Part shown: positions 27,339-34,863 of the stretch, piece by piece
Numbering within the stretch: the stretch's first letter is position 1
Layout: each line of letters begins with the position of its first letter
NCBI RefSeq assembly: GCF_001766235.1
Contig: NZ_CP015164.1
Location: forward strand, 1,721,501 to 1,785,500
Origin: Acetobacter ascendens
GTDB taxonomy: Bacteria; Pseudomonadota; Alphaproteobacteria; Acetobacterales; Acetobacteraceae
Length of the DNA: 64,000 nt
Direction of reading: 5' to 3'
Translations under genes and position numbers: made by a program
Notes under the pieces: model-generated
The model's input: only the letters and a program-made list of their open reading frames with translations
What the model was told of the DNA's origin: nothing
Databases searched by the model: none

Positions 27339-28790
27339 TGGGGTGATTGCCGTCCTCCCCGCACGGCATCGCAATGTGCCAGAATGGTCGTTGGAAGAAA
27401 CGACTGCGCGAAAGGACGGCAGATGAAGGATACAGTGATAGGCGTTGATCTGGCAAAGAACATTTTCCAGGTTCATGGAGCTTCGCGTGCGGGCGAGGTG
27501 ATGTTTCGCAAAAAGCTGCGTCGTCAGCAGTTTATGCAGTTCATGGCCACGCAGCCGCCTGCTCTGGTCGTTCTTGAAGCGTGCGGGAGCGCGCATTACT
27601 GGGCTCGCGAACTGGCAGGAGCTGGTCACGAGGTCAGACTGATCGCTCCGCAGTATGTGAAGCCTTTCGTGAAGCGCCAGAAGAACGATGCTGCTGATGC
27701 GGAAGCGATTGTCATTGCGGCCCGTCAGCCGGAAATGCGCTTTGTCGAACCACGCACTGAAGCGCAGCAGGCGCGTGGCGTTCTTTTCCGGGCCCGGCAG
27801 CGTCTGGTGCACCAGCGCACGGAACTGGTGAATGCCCTGCGTGCCGTTCTGTATGAATTCGGTCTCGTCGTGCCACAGGGGATTGCGCATATCAGACACA
27901 TTGAAGCCATGCTGGATGAGGCGGTTCTGCCAGAGGCTGTGAAGCAGGAATGCCTTGATCTGCTGCGACAGATTTCGGAGCAGAGTGTGCGGATTGATGT
28001 CAGAACAAAGAAGATCAGGATGCTTGCCCAGGAAAGTGAAAACACCTGCAGATTGCAGAGCATGCCTGGAGTGGGTCCTCTGACCGCTCTTGCGATTGAA
28101 GCTTTTGCGCCTGACCTGCAGAGCTTCCGGCGCGGGCGCGACTTTGCTGCCTGGCTTGGGCTTGTGCCTCGTCAGTATTCTACCGGCGGTAAAACCCGTC
28201 TGGGAAGGATTACCAAAACGGGCAACCGGCAGATAAGAACGTTGCTGGTTCTTGGTGCGACGGCCATGCTTCATCGTGCCCATAAGTGGGATAGCGCTGC
28301 GGGTCAGTGGCTATGCGAACTCATGGCGCGTCGTCCAAGGCGTCTGGCAACAGTTGCACTTGCCAATAAAATGGCTCGTATCATCTGGGCGTTGTTGTCA
28401 CGTAAAGAGATCTATCGTCCGACTGGTGTCAGTGTTTCAGCAGGCTGACCTGCACCAGCAGAACGATGGACACCGGAGCTTGCTCCGGTAGATCCGGCAG
28501 TATGTACGAACCGACGTGATGGGAAGACTGTCATTCAGCAACAGTTCAGGCCATACCGTTCGACCGTCTGTGCCCCTGAGCACGCGATACGAGATTGGTG
28601 CCTGACACGTGAGCGCACACCCATGATGGCCAGCGCATAAAGTCGCATAAACAGGCCGGACATAAGAGCGCATCTGACCGGGTCTTCACGTTAAATCGGT
28701 ATGCATCATCCGCCAGTAGAATAATACGTTTTGGAAATTGCATGGGAAAGACAATGTGAAGCATTGCCTTTAAACGGCCGTCCACATAAA
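27337..28790 (+). mobile_element. IS1111-type (IS110 family) element 1
   Basis: The left end GATGGGGTGATTGCCG abuts truncated IS1380. The right end is placed near 28790, where CGGCCGTCCACATA matches the right ends of related copies; GCATAAACAGGCCGGACATA at 28636-28655 also recurs at 61459-61477. The 340-base non-coding stretch after the transposase is where IS1111 elements encode their bridge RNA. The first 814 bases equal those of the copy ending at 62973; the rest differs. Confidence 0.75.
27423..28448 (+). CDS. IS1111-type transposase 1 (N-terminal half shared with copy at 61865-62887)
   Basis: The 341-residue DEDD recombinase begins MKDTVIGVDLAKNIFQVHG and contains VLEACGSAHYWAREL and QKNDAADAEAIVIAA. 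The C-terminal domain has SMPGVGPLTALAIEAF and STGGKTRLGRITKTGNRQ. The first ~250 residues equal those of the copy at 61865-62887, while the last ~90 are clearly different. The C-terminal part instead resembles that of the copy at 60220-61260 (STGGKTRLGRIT in both). This is a mosaic transposase. Confidence 0.9.
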   Translation: MKDTVIGVDLAKNIFQVHGASRAGEVMFRKKLRRQQFMQFMATQPPALVVLEACGSAHYWARELAGAGHEVRLIAPQYVKPFVKRQKNDAADAEAIVIAARQPEMRFVEPRTEAQQARGVLFRARQRLVHQRTELVNALRAVLYEFGLVVPQGIAHIRHIEAMLDEAVLPEAVKQECLDLLRQISEQSVRIDVRTKKIRMLAQESENTCRLQSMPGVGPLTALAIEAFAPDLQSFRRGRDFAAWLGLVPRQYSTGGKTRLGRITKTGNRQIRTLLVLGATAMLHRAHKWDSAAGQWLCELMARRPRRLATVALANKMARIIWALLSRKEIYRPTGVSVSAG

Positions 28791-28996
28791 CGGTCGAGCT
28801 TCAGCATGGGCGCACTCCGTAATGAAAAGGGCGCTTCTGCTGACTGGACCGCCCCTGAGATGACGTCCGCACTATCCCACACTTCTTATGGAAGGTGCTT
28901 TCTTATTGGATGCCAATAGAACTTCTAAAATTCTCCAAAATCGATCATATCGTATGTTACTCATCATAAAATGCCATCAATCTGGAGGATTTTTTC
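28791..28996 (+). other. Non-coding stretch upstream of the Lrp-type gene
   Basis: About 200 bases between the right end of the IS1111-type element and the Lrp gene. It begins with GGTCGAGC, a TCGA that may be the far target duplication of the neighbouring IS1380, and holds the Lrp ribosome site GGAGG at 28983. No gene is seen. Confidence 0.4.
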
Positions 28997-29461
28997 ATGT
29001 TAGAAAACCTGGACCGAATCGATATGTCCCTGCTGCGCCTGCTTCAAAAGAACGGCCACATGCCCAATGCAGAGCTGGCTAAGGAGGCAAATATCAGCGC
29101 GGCGACATGCCATCGCCGCGTCCAGCGTCTCATGACAGAGGGTTACGTGCGCGATGTCCACGCACAGCTCGAACCGGCAGAACTCGGCTTTGGTACGCTG
29201 GCTCTCGTCGGTGTCGTTCTTGACCGATCTACACCGGACAGCTTCGGCCTGTTCGAACAGGCCGTACACAACATCAGGACGATCCTGGACTGTTATCTTG
29301 TGGCCGGGGATTTCGATTATTTTCTTAAAATTAGGGTAAAGGATATGGCGGATTTCAACCGGTTTCACGCCAGCCGCCTTATCGCCCTGCCTGGCGTACG
29401 TCAGACACGAACATTCTTCGTTATGAAGGAGGTCGTGGATGGGCGGCCTCTGCCACTCTGA
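28997..29461 (+). CDS. Lrp/AsnC-family regulator
   Basis: The 154-residue protein has the Lrp plan: an N-terminal winged helix (LDRIDMSLLRLLQKNGHMPNAELAK, ISAATCHRRVQRLMTEGYV) and a C-terminal RAM effector domain (YLVAGDFDYFLKIRVKDMADFNRFHASRL, LPGVRQTRTFFVMKEVV). It likely senses an amino acid. The ATG follows GGAGG by nine bases. Target genes are unclear: the upstream neighbour is an IS and the downstream neighbour is ISL3, so its original context is lost. Confidence 0.9.
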   Translation: MLENLDRIDMSLLRLLQKNGHMPNAELAKEANISAATCHRRVQRLMTEGYVRDVHAQLEPAELGFGTLALVGVVLDRSTPDSFGLFEQAVHNIRTILDCYLVAGDFDYFLKIRVKDMADFNRFHASRLIALPGVRQTRTFFVMKEVVDGRPLPL

Positions 29462-29646
29462 GCAGGACTTGCCGGTCAGAAACCGCTTCATCATACCAGT
29501 GCTCAGTCTACAGCGCCTCCGTCGGCATGGGACGAGAGGGTGGCAGACCTGCCTCCGACTGGTAACTTGTCTCTCCGACATTCTTTCAAAAATCATCTTT
29601 CGATTGGCGTTCAGAGCATCAGACTGTTGATTTTCACTGAAAACTG

Positions 29647-31387
29647 GGTTCTTCCGCACTTTTCGTGATGATGTTTTTTGATTATGCGGGCTGAAGGACA
29701 CGCGCCCTGAGGAGTTCGAAGCCTGCTCTTCCGAACATGGTTCGCTTGATCATTTTCAGTCGGCTGATCTGTCCTTCAACCGGGCTGGTTGTCCAAGGTG
29801 TGACAAGAGACGCTTCAATGGCAGCCGCATCCCGTTCAAGCGCGGGAATCAGACGTGACAGCAGCGTCGTCTTTCCTTCTTCCAGCAGAGCCTTCAGATC
29901 GCCTCCCGTGCAGGTGTCACCCCTTTTACAGAGCAGGGTCTGCATTTTCCTGAGCCAGCAGAGTGTGACGGCAAGGTGCGGTTCAGCTTCCAGAAGGGCA
30001 GGAACCAGCAGTCCCTCCTGTCCGGCAGATAACGGATCCTCTGCGAGGAGAAGCCGCGCAAGTCTGCGTCCCCGAGGTGCAACGACATGCGCGGAAGGAA
30101 CGGGTTTCGCGGAACATCCCTGTCGCGTCGCCACCCATTTCCAGACGGTGCCATATTGTCCTGCAAAGCCCTGCTCCAGGAGTTCCCGCCATAGCTGACG
30201 ACTATTGCGACATCCTTCGGACCATCTCTTTTCCAGGTGGGCTGTGTAAGGCACGAGTATGCTGCGTGACGGAACCGTTCTTTTCCATGGTGGTGCATGG
30301 CCCCGCTGAAACCAGCGCCGCACGGTTTTTCTCTCTACCCCGATCGTTGTGGCGATAGCCTGAATGCTGTGTCCCGCTGCTTTCAGGGCAAGAGCTTCCT
30401 TGAAAAGAATGTCACGCCGTTCCCCAGAGGCTGACCTGACGACCGCCTGCGCCTCTTCTGGATGCGCTCTGATTGTTTCAGATATTTTGCTTACGACCGT
30501 TGATACGTTCATCTGTCGTGTCAGGGGCCTGACAGTCGTCGTAAAACGGTCCAGAATGCTGACAAAAGCGTCTGACAGGTTCTTCAGCAGATGCCAGCGG
30601 CCTGGCACCTGAAGAGCGGATGGTGCGCCTCTGCGGCATCCGTCTGCATAAGTACCGGCACGGTCTCTGGCAATGATTTCAATACCGGGGTGGACCTGCA
30701 GCCATCGGGCAAGGGTATCAGCGTCCCGATCTGGCAGGAGGTCAATGACATCATTTTTCTCAAGATCGACCACAATCGTTCCATAGTGATGTCCCCGCCG
30801 CCATGCCCAGTCATCCACCCTCACCACACGTGTAAGGGCCGTGCCTTTTGTGGTGTTCTGCACACGTGAGAGAAGACGGCGGACAAGAGTATCCGCGCTG
30901 ATGGGGCAACACAGGCGCACGGTCATTCGTGCTCCAGCGGAACCGCCCAGGGTGTGGGCGATATAATAATGAAGATCGGCAAGACGTGTGGTCTGTCTGC
31001 CATGACGCACGGTTATCCCCTCAAGGGGCATGACAAACGTCCGACGTGGACAAAGCATCGTCTGGCAGAAAAAGCGCGGCACAGAAACGATCAGCGTGGC
31101 TGGACGGCCCTGCCATGGAAGATCCGCGAGTTTTCTCTGATAGAAACTGTGAATGCGTTGTGTCGGGCACTGACAGTCCGGACACACTGCACTCCGTTTT
31201 CGCAGACCGACTTCGATCTCCACTCTGTTATCCAGTGCAACAACACGACGAACGACGAGGGAACGGGGAAGATCAAGAGACCGAAGGCGTGACACTGGGG
31301 AATATCCATGAAAGTGAACGACTTTCTGGATTTCCCAGTTCCGGAACCTCAGTACAAGATACCCATCACGAAAAGTGCGGAAGAACC
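29647..31387 (-). mobile_element. ISL3-family element
   Basis: A perfect 24-bp inverted repeat bounds it: GGTTCTTCCGCACTTTTCG at 29647 and its complement ending at 31387, total 1741 bp. The 8-bp flanks (GAAAACTG left, TGGATATT right) do not match, so no target duplication is visible. Confidence 0.9.
29682..31295 (-). CDS. ISL3-family transposase
   Basis: The 537-residue protein has the ISL3 plan: N-terminal zinc-finger (CPDCQCPTQRIHSFYQRKL, CPRRTFVMP), the DDE core with VVRVDDWAWRRGHHYGTIVVDLEKNDVIDLLPDRDADTLARWL, EIIARDRAGTYADG and WHLLKNLSDAFVSIL, a helix-turn-helix insert (AAGHSIQAIATTIGVERKTVRRWF) and the C-terminal TSPVEGQISRLKMIKRTMFGRAGFELL. It is full length and intact. Confidence 0.93.
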   Translation of the reverse strand: MSRLRSLDLPRSLVVRRVVALDNRVEIEVGLRKRSAVCPDCQCPTQRIHSFYQRKLADLPWQGRPATLIVSVPRFFCQTMLCPRRTFVMPLEGITVRHGRQTTRLADLHYYIAHTLGGSAGARMTVRLCCPISADTLVRRLLSRVQNTTKGTALTRVVRVDDWAWRRGHHYGTIVVDLEKNDVIDLLPDRDADTLARWLQVHPGIEIIARDRAGTYADGCRRGAPSALQVPGRWHLLKNLSDAFVSILDRFTTTVRPLTRQMNVSTVVSKISETIRAHPEEAQAVVRSASGERRDILFKEALALKAAGHSIQAIATTIGVERKTVRRWFQRGHAPPWKRTVPSRSILVPYTAHLEKRWSEGCRNSRQLWRELLEQGFAGQYGTVWKWVATRQGCSAKPVPSAHVVAPRGRRLARLLLAEDPLSAGQEGLLVPALLEAEPHLAVTLCWLRKMQTLLCKRGDTCTGGDLKALLEEGKTTLLSRLIPALERDAAAIEASLVTPWTTSPVEGQISRLKMIKRTMFGRAGFELLRARVLQPA

Positions 31388-31415
31388 TGGATATTTCATT
31401 TTTTTATATAAAAAC

Positions 31416-31525
31416 TAATTTAATTAATAATTGCTGAGATCATGATTGATATGGATCATGACTGCAACAGAGGGGAAGGCGTAGTTATGCGCGCTATTAC
31501 AACAAACTATCCCCCTAAGGTTTGC
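31416..31525 (+). promoter_or_regulatory. Duplicate of the narG promoter/leader, upstream of the cupin-like gene
   Basis: This 110-bp segment matches the region upstream of narG (40158-40267, opposite strand) with only two differences. It includes the palindrome CATGATTGATATGGATCATG at 31441-31460, which contains an FNR-like site TTGATATGGATCAT, and extends down to the ribosome site. It should give the cupin-like gene the same oxygen-responsive control as narGHJI. Confidence 0.85.
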
Positions 31526-31527
31526 AT

Positions 31528-31969
31528 ATGAAAAAAAATTGTACTTTCTGCGCTGCTTATGCTGGGCCTCCATAGTGCGGCTATGGCTGAAACATACACT
31601 TTTACCCCAGATGACTTTACGTATAAAACCGTGCATGACGTTGCAAAAATTGCGCCTGTTGTTATGGATGAAACCGGAAAACCCAAAACCGTTTTCCTGA
31701 AAATTCCTAAGGGCAATATCTTACCACCGCATGGTGTGGAAAAAGACTATCGTGTTTTCACGGTAATTTCAGGCCCAGTATTCTGGGGTGACGGTGATGT
31801 TGTAGACCCCGCAAAAGAAAAGCGCTTGCCTGCAGGTAGCGTCATTGTTGTCCCACCCATGAAGGGGCATCATTGGGTTGCCGCTCGTGAGGGGGATATT
31901 TTAATGCAAGGTGTTGTTGTTCCTGACAAAACATTCGTGCCTGTCATCGCAAACAAAATTGCGAATTAA
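31528..31969 (+). pseudogene. Secreted cupin-like protein, frameshifted at A8 after the start codon
   Basis: The gene encodes a small cupin (KTVFLKIPKGNILPPHGVEKDYRVFTVISG, GSVIVVPPMKGHHWVAA). The ATG at 31528 is followed by eight As, which throw the frame out; with seven As it reads MKKIVLSALLMLGLHSAAMA, a clean signal peptide joined to the mature domain. The strong shared nar-type promoter and spacing support this start. An internal ATG at 31559 would give a shorter protein with a poor signal. The run could be a mutation, a read error or a phase-variable switch. Function unknown; likely periplasmic. Confidence 0.75.
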
Positions 31970-31977
31970 ACAAAAAA

Positions 31978-32003
31978 CACCCGGCGCTTTTTTGTGCCGG
32001 GTG
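31978..32003 (+). terminator. Terminator after the cupin-like gene
   Basis: CACCCGGC (31978-31985) pairs with GCCGGGTG (31996-32003); the reverse strand has GCCGGGTGTTTTTTG, so it could also end the nar transcript from the other side. Confidence 0.8.
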
Positions 32004-32048
32004 CCCTGACTGTAATTAAGTAATCCTATTAAGCTGTAAAAATTTTTC

Positions 32049-32534
32049 TTATTTTTTATATGCCATAAATTTTTGAAAAACTTCAGAAACGGTAGTCGAA
32101 ATAATAACACCTATACATATTACGCTAATAGTTTTTATATCTGAATGAAATCCGCCCAAGCTCAGCAATAATGTTGTTGCTGCTGCGGGAGGATGATTTG
32201 CTTTACAAAGGCCCTGCCCCAAGACTGTCAGGGATATCGCCAGGACACTCGCAGCCATACGGTTCCAAGTAATGTGGTCAATACTCATAGCAGCGGGGGC
32301 TGCCAAAGCGTCAAATATCCACAAAGAGAACACCGCAGCAATGATCCCGATTGCATGCCCTGCCAGTGTGTTCCAAACTCTTGAAGCGTCCTGTTGTGGC
32401 GTAACAATATGAATAAAAATAGTTGGCCCCAAGCTAGGAAAAAGCAATGGGTAATGCGTAAAATATGCTAATGCCCCCATGACCCCTGTAGAGACCAGAA
32501 CGGCAAATGTTTTAAAAATTATTTCCAAAACCAT
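32049..32534 (-). CDS. HPP-family integral membrane protein, candidate nitrite transporter
   Basis: The 161-residue protein has about four membrane helices and the HPP family signatures FPSLGPTIFIH (near residue 35) and ANHPPAAATTLLLSL (near 120). Start at 32534 is preceded by GAGGG. Plant and cyanobacterial HPP proteins transport nitrite. Being last in the narGHJI-ppiC row, it may export or import nitrite made by NarG. This function is inferred from family and context; no narK gene lies within this nar cluster. Confidence 0.75.
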   Translation of the reverse strand: MVLEIIFKTFAVLVSTGVMGALAYFTHYPLLFPSLGPTIFIHIVTPQQDASRVWNTLAGHAIGIIAAVFSLWIFDALAAPAAMSIDHITWNRMAASVLAISLTVLGQGLCKANHPPAAATTLLLSLGGFHSDIKTISVICIGVIISTTVSEVFQKFMAYKK

Positions 32535-32583
32535 AAAAGCCCTCAGATTTTTTAGCCGCAAGATAGAAAGTATTGTTATACAG

Positions 32584-33438
32584 TCAGGAAGGTTTTTTCC
32601 CTGTGCAGTTTCCTCCATCCGGCCAACCGGTGCTGGATGCCTGCGCTGTTGTGCCAGAAAACACGTCAAACCCTTTAATTCGCGCTTTAGAGGCAAGCAT
32701 GGCAATGTAGTTCTGCACGCCCTGCTTCCAACTACTATCTTCAAGGAAAATCCGAATACGCTGTTTTTCTTCTTTATTTAACGCTTCGACCTTTAGCTCA
32801 GCGGAAAACTTTTTTAAAAGCTGCACAATATGCACGCCATATCGTGTTTCTATCAGACCATCATAGAATTCACCTTCTTGGACAGTTTGAAGGGCTTTCC
32901 TGAACTCTGGCAAAAGATCTTGCTCTTGCATTATGCCTAAATCCCCCCCTCTACTGGAGGAAGGACATTCTGAATAACGTGCTGCTACTTGTTCAAAATC
33001 TATGGCGTTATTTTTCAGGTGGTTCAGAAACTCTTGCGCTCTTTTTTGCGCTGTTTCCACTGAACCCGGCATAGATTTGTCTGCATATACCAAAATATGC
33101 CGCACATGCATGGCGGGACCAGCCTGCATATGGGCAATATTGGACGCACTCCAGCGCTCAAGCTCATCATCCGTTGGTGTTGGCACCTCGACCTCCCGCT
33201 CTAGCAAAGCCTGAATGAGCGCTTCATCGGTCAAACTGTCTCCGCTCTTAGTGTCGAGCTTTTTCCGGGCTTCATCAAGCAGGAGTGTTTTTACCACCAG
33301 CGCTCTTGCGGCATCATTCCGTTGCGCCTGAAGAGACGCTGTTTTGTGGTGCGGCATTTCTGCCTGAACATCCTCCAATGAAATGGCGGTGTCATTTACA
33401 AAGATTGTGTGACCGGTTTGATTGGGAGAACTCATCAT
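32584..33438 (-). CDS. Parvulin-type peptidyl-prolyl isomerase of the nar operon
   Basis: The 284-residue protein has an N-terminal helical chaperone region and a PpiC parvulin domain at about 125-215 (MHVRHILVYADKS, ARYSECPSSSRGGDLGIM, DGLIETRYGVHIVQLL). No signal peptide, so it is cytosolic, resembling NifM-type isomerases. It begins 10 bases after narI. Such genes recur in proteobacterial nar operons and are thought to help fold NarGH. The C-terminus ends with a Cys/Gly/Ser-rich tail. Confidence 0.85.
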   Translation of the reverse strand: MMSSPNQTGHTIFVNDTAISLEDVQAEMPHHKTASLQAQRNDAARALVVKTLLLDEARKKLDTKSGDSLTDEALIQALLEREVEVPTPTDDELERWSASNIAHMQAGPAMHVRHILVYADKSMPGSVETAQKRAQEFLNHLKNNAIDFEQVAARYSECPSSSRGGDLGIMQEQDLLPEFRKALQTVQEGEFYDGLIETRYGVHIVQLLKKFSAELKVEALNKEEKQRIRIFLEDSSWKQGVQNYIAMLASKARIKGFDVFSGTTAQASSTGWPDGGNCTGKKPS

Positions 33439-33447
33439 GTTCGGGGC

Positions 33448-34169
33448 TCACGTCTCATCATTAGCGACATGGTGGTTCTGGCGGACAATCTGCCACCCCG
33501 GCCGAAAAACGTACCAGATAGGAGCAGAGATAACATGCACCAACCGGGTAAACGGCGTTAGCAGAAACAACGTCATGCCGGTTACCAGATGTAGCTTGTA
33601 AACCCACGGGATAGTGGTGAGCAGATTTGGCAGGCCTGACCGGAATGTCAGAACACCCCGGCACCATTCCCCTAATATTTCCATTGTGTGCCCGTCTGAA
33701 TGCATCATGGAGTGTGGCAACCCAAGAATTCCGAGCCAGAGTTGCGCATAGACAAACAGAAGAATGAATAGGTCAGTTGGGCGGCTGGTGGCCTTGACGC
33801 GCTTGTTAAAGACTCGGCGGTAAATAAGCCCTGCGCCACCAACAGCAGCGAACACTGCAAACACACTTCCGGCACCGACAGCCAGCAACTGGTGGGCGTG
33901 AGCACTCAGGCCCAGCATCTCAGTCAGTTGGGGCGGGGTCAGAAGCCCCGCAGCATGGCCCATCATCAACCCCAGCACACCAACGTGGAAGCTATTACTG
34001 GCCCACTTCAGGTACTGGCCCACTTCAGGGTTTTTCTTTCAAGGAACTCACTCGACTCAGCGCGCCATGAAAACTGGCTTCTATCGAACCGCGCCCAACA
34101 CCCGATGACAAAGACCGACAAACATAGATACGGATAGATTTGGAACAGAAAGTACTCGACCCAGTTCAT
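33448..34169 (-). pseudogene. narI: Respiratory nitrate reductase gamma subunit, broken by a 17-bp duplication
   Basis: NarI is the cytochrome b membrane anchor that passes quinol electrons to NarH. The N-terminus (MNWVEYFLFQIYPYLCLSVFVIG...FLERKTLKWAS) and the rest (NSFHVGVLGLMMGHAAGLLTPP..., SMMHSDGHTMEIL, YKLHLVTGMTLFLLTPFTRLVHV) are in different frames. The break is a tandem 17-bp repeat at 33996-34029; removing one unit gives continuous ...TLKWASNSFHVG..., matching the family. Heme-ligand His candidates are all present. The start overlaps narJ (ATGA). Confidence 0.92.
33996..34029. repeat. 17-bp tandem duplication inside narI
   Basis: TACTGGCCCACTTCAGG occurs twice in immediate succession (33996-34012, 34013-34029), adding 17 bases to narI and shifting its frame. 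Confidence 0.97.
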
Positions 34170-34861
34170 GCTCTTGCCTCCACATGATCCTTGCCTGAAT
34201 AGCCAGTACACGCTGCGCTACATGCCGCAGGTGAGGAGGCATGATCGAACGTGACAGGTTTTTCTTCATACCGCATATCAAGGGTTGCGGGATCATCCAT
34301 CACGGCTGTGTCTCTTAAATGCGCGTGCACAACTTCTTTGTCAGGAAGACGTGTGGATTCTTCCTGTAAAATTTGGAAAATACCAGAATATATAGACCGC
34401 CTTTCTTGAAGTCTTCTGTTCAGAACTGCAAGAATATCCACTATTTCTGTCAGAAGCTCCTGTGTTTTCTGAGGGTCACACACAGACGCATACTCTAGAT
34501 AGGCGGGAAGAAAGTCTGGTAACTCGTTCCCCTGCAAATCCAGACCGGCAGAACGATATTCCTCTAACAGATCCACCATTGCCTGCCCGCGCATACGGGA
34601 ATCCCCATGCACATGCTGGAAAAGGTAGAGCGATAAAGAGGGGGACATATCGAAAAGCTGCACATACTGGCTTTGCGCATCCAGAAGTGGTGTTTTTTCA
34701 AGAAAAATCCTGATTTCTTCGAAAGCTTTTTTCTGTTCTATAGAGAGATTGGAAAGCGAAATCAGCGTGCCTAATTCTACACTTTCCTGCTTTATAAGTT
34801 CATCAGGGTACCGAAGAAAAATAGCGCTTAACTGACAGAGGAATGACAGAGACTGAGACAT
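34166..34861 (-). CDS. narJ: Nitrate reductase assembly chaperone NarJ
   Basis: The 231-residue helical protein of the NarJ/TorD family includes SFLCQLSAIFLRYPDE at the start, YVQLFDMSPSLSLYLFQHVHGDSRMRGQAMVDLLEEYRSAG (the family signature) and LPDFLPAYLEYAS. It guides Mo cofactor insertion into NarG and is not part of the final enzyme. I place the start at 34861, three bases after the narH stop; a longer in-frame start inside narH is unlikely. The stop overlaps narI. Confidence 0.93.
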   Translation of the reverse strand: MSQSLSFLCQLSAIFLRYPDELIKQESVELGTLISLSNLSIEQKKAFEEIRIFLEKTPLLDAQSQYVQLFDMSPSLSLYLFQHVHGDSRMRGQAMVDLLEEYRSAGLDLQGNELPDFLPAYLEYASVCDPQKTQELLTEIVDILAVLNRRLQERRSIYSGIFQILQEESTRLPDKEVVHAHLRDTAVMDDPATLDMRYEEKPVTFDHASSPAACSAACTGYSGKDHVEARA

Positions 34862-34863
34862 TG

